Assembly (NCBI GenBank): GCA_026770615.1
Contig: MU631337.1
Coordinates: 242,335-258,452 of the forward strand
DNA length: 16,118 bases
Reading direction: 5' to 3'
Origin: Pavlovales sp. CCMP2436
Lineage: Eukaryota > Haptophyta > Pavlovophyceae > Pavlovales
Under the pieces are notes generated by a model, which had not been told where the DNA came from, ran no database searches, and saw nothing but the letters and a program-made list of their open reading frames with translations. The position numbers and the translations under genes were made by a program. Each line of letters opens with the position of its first letter. Position 1 is the stretch's first letter. This document shows positions 15,897 through 16,118 of this stretch, in pieces.

Positions 15897-16118
15897 AAGT
15901 GTTTTCATTAATTCAGTTTTTTAAGGGGGTCAAATGTGTCATTGGGGTCATATATTATATTTTGAAAGCTCTATTTCTTGACCCTTTTCTTCACCTCAAA
16001 TAAGACAGACAAACGACCTCAAACGCCGAATAAACGGGGGGGGGGCTGTTGCGTGTGTGTGTGTGTGGTGGGGGGGGGGGGGCTGTGCGTGTGTGTGTGT
16101 GTGAGGTGGGGGGGGGGA
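15897..16118. repeat. AT-rich spacer, then poly-G / (GT)n simple sequence
   Basis: 15897-16035 is AT-rich with no gene. 16036-16118 holds two units of a G-run followed by CTGT-GCGTGTGTGTGTGTGTG. It is likely unstable and hard to assemble. Confidence 0.8.

Noticed and set aside
1..16118. tRNA, 5S or U6 genes near the polymerase III subunit
   Set aside because: I found no A-box/B-box pairs with a cloverleaf and no 5S- or U6-like sequence; a covariance-model scan would settle it.

Overview
This window is nuclear DNA of a GC-rich, intron-bearing eukaryote, most likely a unicellular alga. A haptophyte- or pelagophyte-like source is my guess (low confidence), based on GC-rich codon choice, C/G homopolymers in introns and a Sel1/MYND gene. 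There are canonical GT-AG introns, AATAAA signals and vertebrate-like start contexts (CACCATGG). I see no ribosome-binding-site-led operons, rRNA, tRNA or CRISPR.

Positions 204-5994 (+) hold the C-terminal ~864 residues of the largest subunit of RNA polymerase III (RPC1/POLR3A) in nine exons. The 5' part of the gene lies upstream of the window. Eight introns are resolvable and all phases agree except at intron 4, where a G9 run sits on the donor. The first six introns are long, AT-richer and carry degraded copies of neighbouring exon ends together with their splice sites. The last two introns are short and C-rich or simple-repeat.

Positions 5995-8890 are mostly gene-poor: a 3' hairpin and AATAAA, a 740-bp TA-flanked element with terminal inverted repeats, other dispersed repeats and a 166-bp MITE. 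Positions 8892-11560 are coding on the minus strand: a 171-aa helical protein (8892-9407), then two ~735-bp direct copies (A 9620-10352, B 10822-11558) of a multi-exon region. Between the copies lies an exon encoding half an HMG box. Copy B is damaged in its middle exons, but its last exon differs from copy A only synonymously over the final 37 codons.

Positions 11769-13016 (+) encode an apparently intronless Sel1-repeat protein with a C-terminal MYND-type zinc finger. Positions 13017-14460 contain short GC-rich coding-like fragments, one with an in-frame amber stop. Positions 14600-16118 are repeats: an inverted-repeat-bounded nest of two other repeat families, a ~105-bp tandem repeat, a 22-bp array between 26-bp direct repeats, and terminal G/GT simple sequence.

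No shared pathway among these genes is evident. Polymerase III makes tRNA, 5S rRNA and U6 RNA; the other genes appear to be unrelated neighbours.
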